Shown: one piece after another, positions 63,880 to 64,000 of the stretch | How positions within the stretch are numbered: position 1 is the first letter of the stretch | How the letters are laid out: each line of letters starts with the position of its first letter | Assembly: GCA_947466085.1 (NCBI GenBank) | Contig: CANIEC010000004.1 | Span: 1-64,000 of the forward strand | Reading direction: 5' to 3' | Length of the DNA stretch: 64,000 bases | Source: Rhodospirillales bacterium | Lineage (GTDB): Bacteria > Pseudomonadota > Alphaproteobacteria > Reyranellales > Reyranellaceae | The notes under the pieces: model-generated | The model's database searches: none | What the model was told of the DNA's origin: nothing | What the model saw: the letters and a program-made list of their open reading frames with translations, nothing else | Translations under genes and position numbers: made by a program

Positions 63880-63942
63880 GGGACCGCCGGACCTGAGCAG
63901 CCGCTGGACTCAAGCGGCCCTGCCGCCTATCTCCACGCCGCC

Positions 63943-64000
63943 ATGCCGACCCTGCGTTCCCTGGAAGCTCTCGAAAGCGAGGGCCTCCTGTCGCCCGACC
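63943..64000 (+). CDS. Start of an unidentified gene running off the right edge
   Basis: From ATG 63943 the frame reads MPTLRSLEALESEGLLSPD and is open to the window end, continuing the phase that was open since 63880. Too little is visible to assign a family. The start is tentative. Confidence 0.35.
   Translation, partial: MPTLRSLEALESEGLLSPD

Noticed and set aside
63880-63942. Read-through from the 63877 TGA into the last visible frame
   Set aside because: The phase is the same but no hairpin or motif supports recoding; a separate gene start at 63943 is simpler.

Overview
The window is high-GC, densely coded chromosomal DNA from a proteobacterium, most likely an alphaproteobacterium of the Reyranella/Bradyrhizobium type. 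That placement is an inference from the GC content, the Bug/TctC-type binding protein, two CaiB/BaiF CoA-transferases, a DUF1127 protein, a Zur-like operator and the short palindromic intergenic repeats. I see no rRNA, tRNA, CRISPR array, prophage or replication origin. The only mobile DNA I recognise is a decayed IS30-type transposase fragment.

Layout. 1-1.2 kb: the 5' part of thiC under a TPP riboswitch. 1.4-2.7 kb: an OprD-type porin. 2.85-5.0 kb: a CoA-transferase downstream of a gene whose reading frame is crossed by one in-frame TGA; the context (U-x-x-C, a SECIS-like hairpin, homology on both sides) says this is a selenoprotein of the glycine/D-proline reductase subunit B group. 5.1-11.8 kb: a complete YejABEF-type peptide ABC importer followed by a GhrA-like reductase. 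11.9-22.3 kb: single genes (M17 aminopeptidase, three GST-like proteins, universal stress protein, orphan TctC and amino-acid binding proteins, sulfatase, DUF924). 22.5-27.8 kb: macrodomain, DUF882 and an assimilatory nitrate reductase-siroheme synthase pair. 28-30.2 kb: a membrane Ser/Thr kinase with a MORN-like tail and a tiny membrane protein. 30.4-34.1 kb: SDR, DUF1445, DUF2848 and a second CoA-transferase. 34.1-39.3 kb: P-loop kinase, a racemase-fold protein without its usual cysteines, NYN-LOTUS RNA-associated protein, fatty acid desaturase, class III adenylate cyclase. 39.4-44 kb: flavoenzymes with GntR and LysR regulators. 44.1-47.9 kb: DUF1127, TPR protein, leuC-leuD. 48-50.6 kb: DMT exporter and an Lrp/alanine dehydrogenase divergon. 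50.7-54.3 kb: a zinc-related island (ArsR, a 25 % histidine protein, a Zur-like box, two COG0523 GTPases with DUF1826 between them). 54.4-64 kb: MDR oxidoreductase, M20 peptidase, acyl-CoA synthetase, EmrAB-type efflux pair, Baeyer-Villiger-type monooxygenase and a trailing small protein.

The most notable items are the selenoprotein with its SECIS-like element, the zinc island, and a repeat family (three copies) built from paired modules, each with two hairpins whose stems change in a compensatory way between copies.
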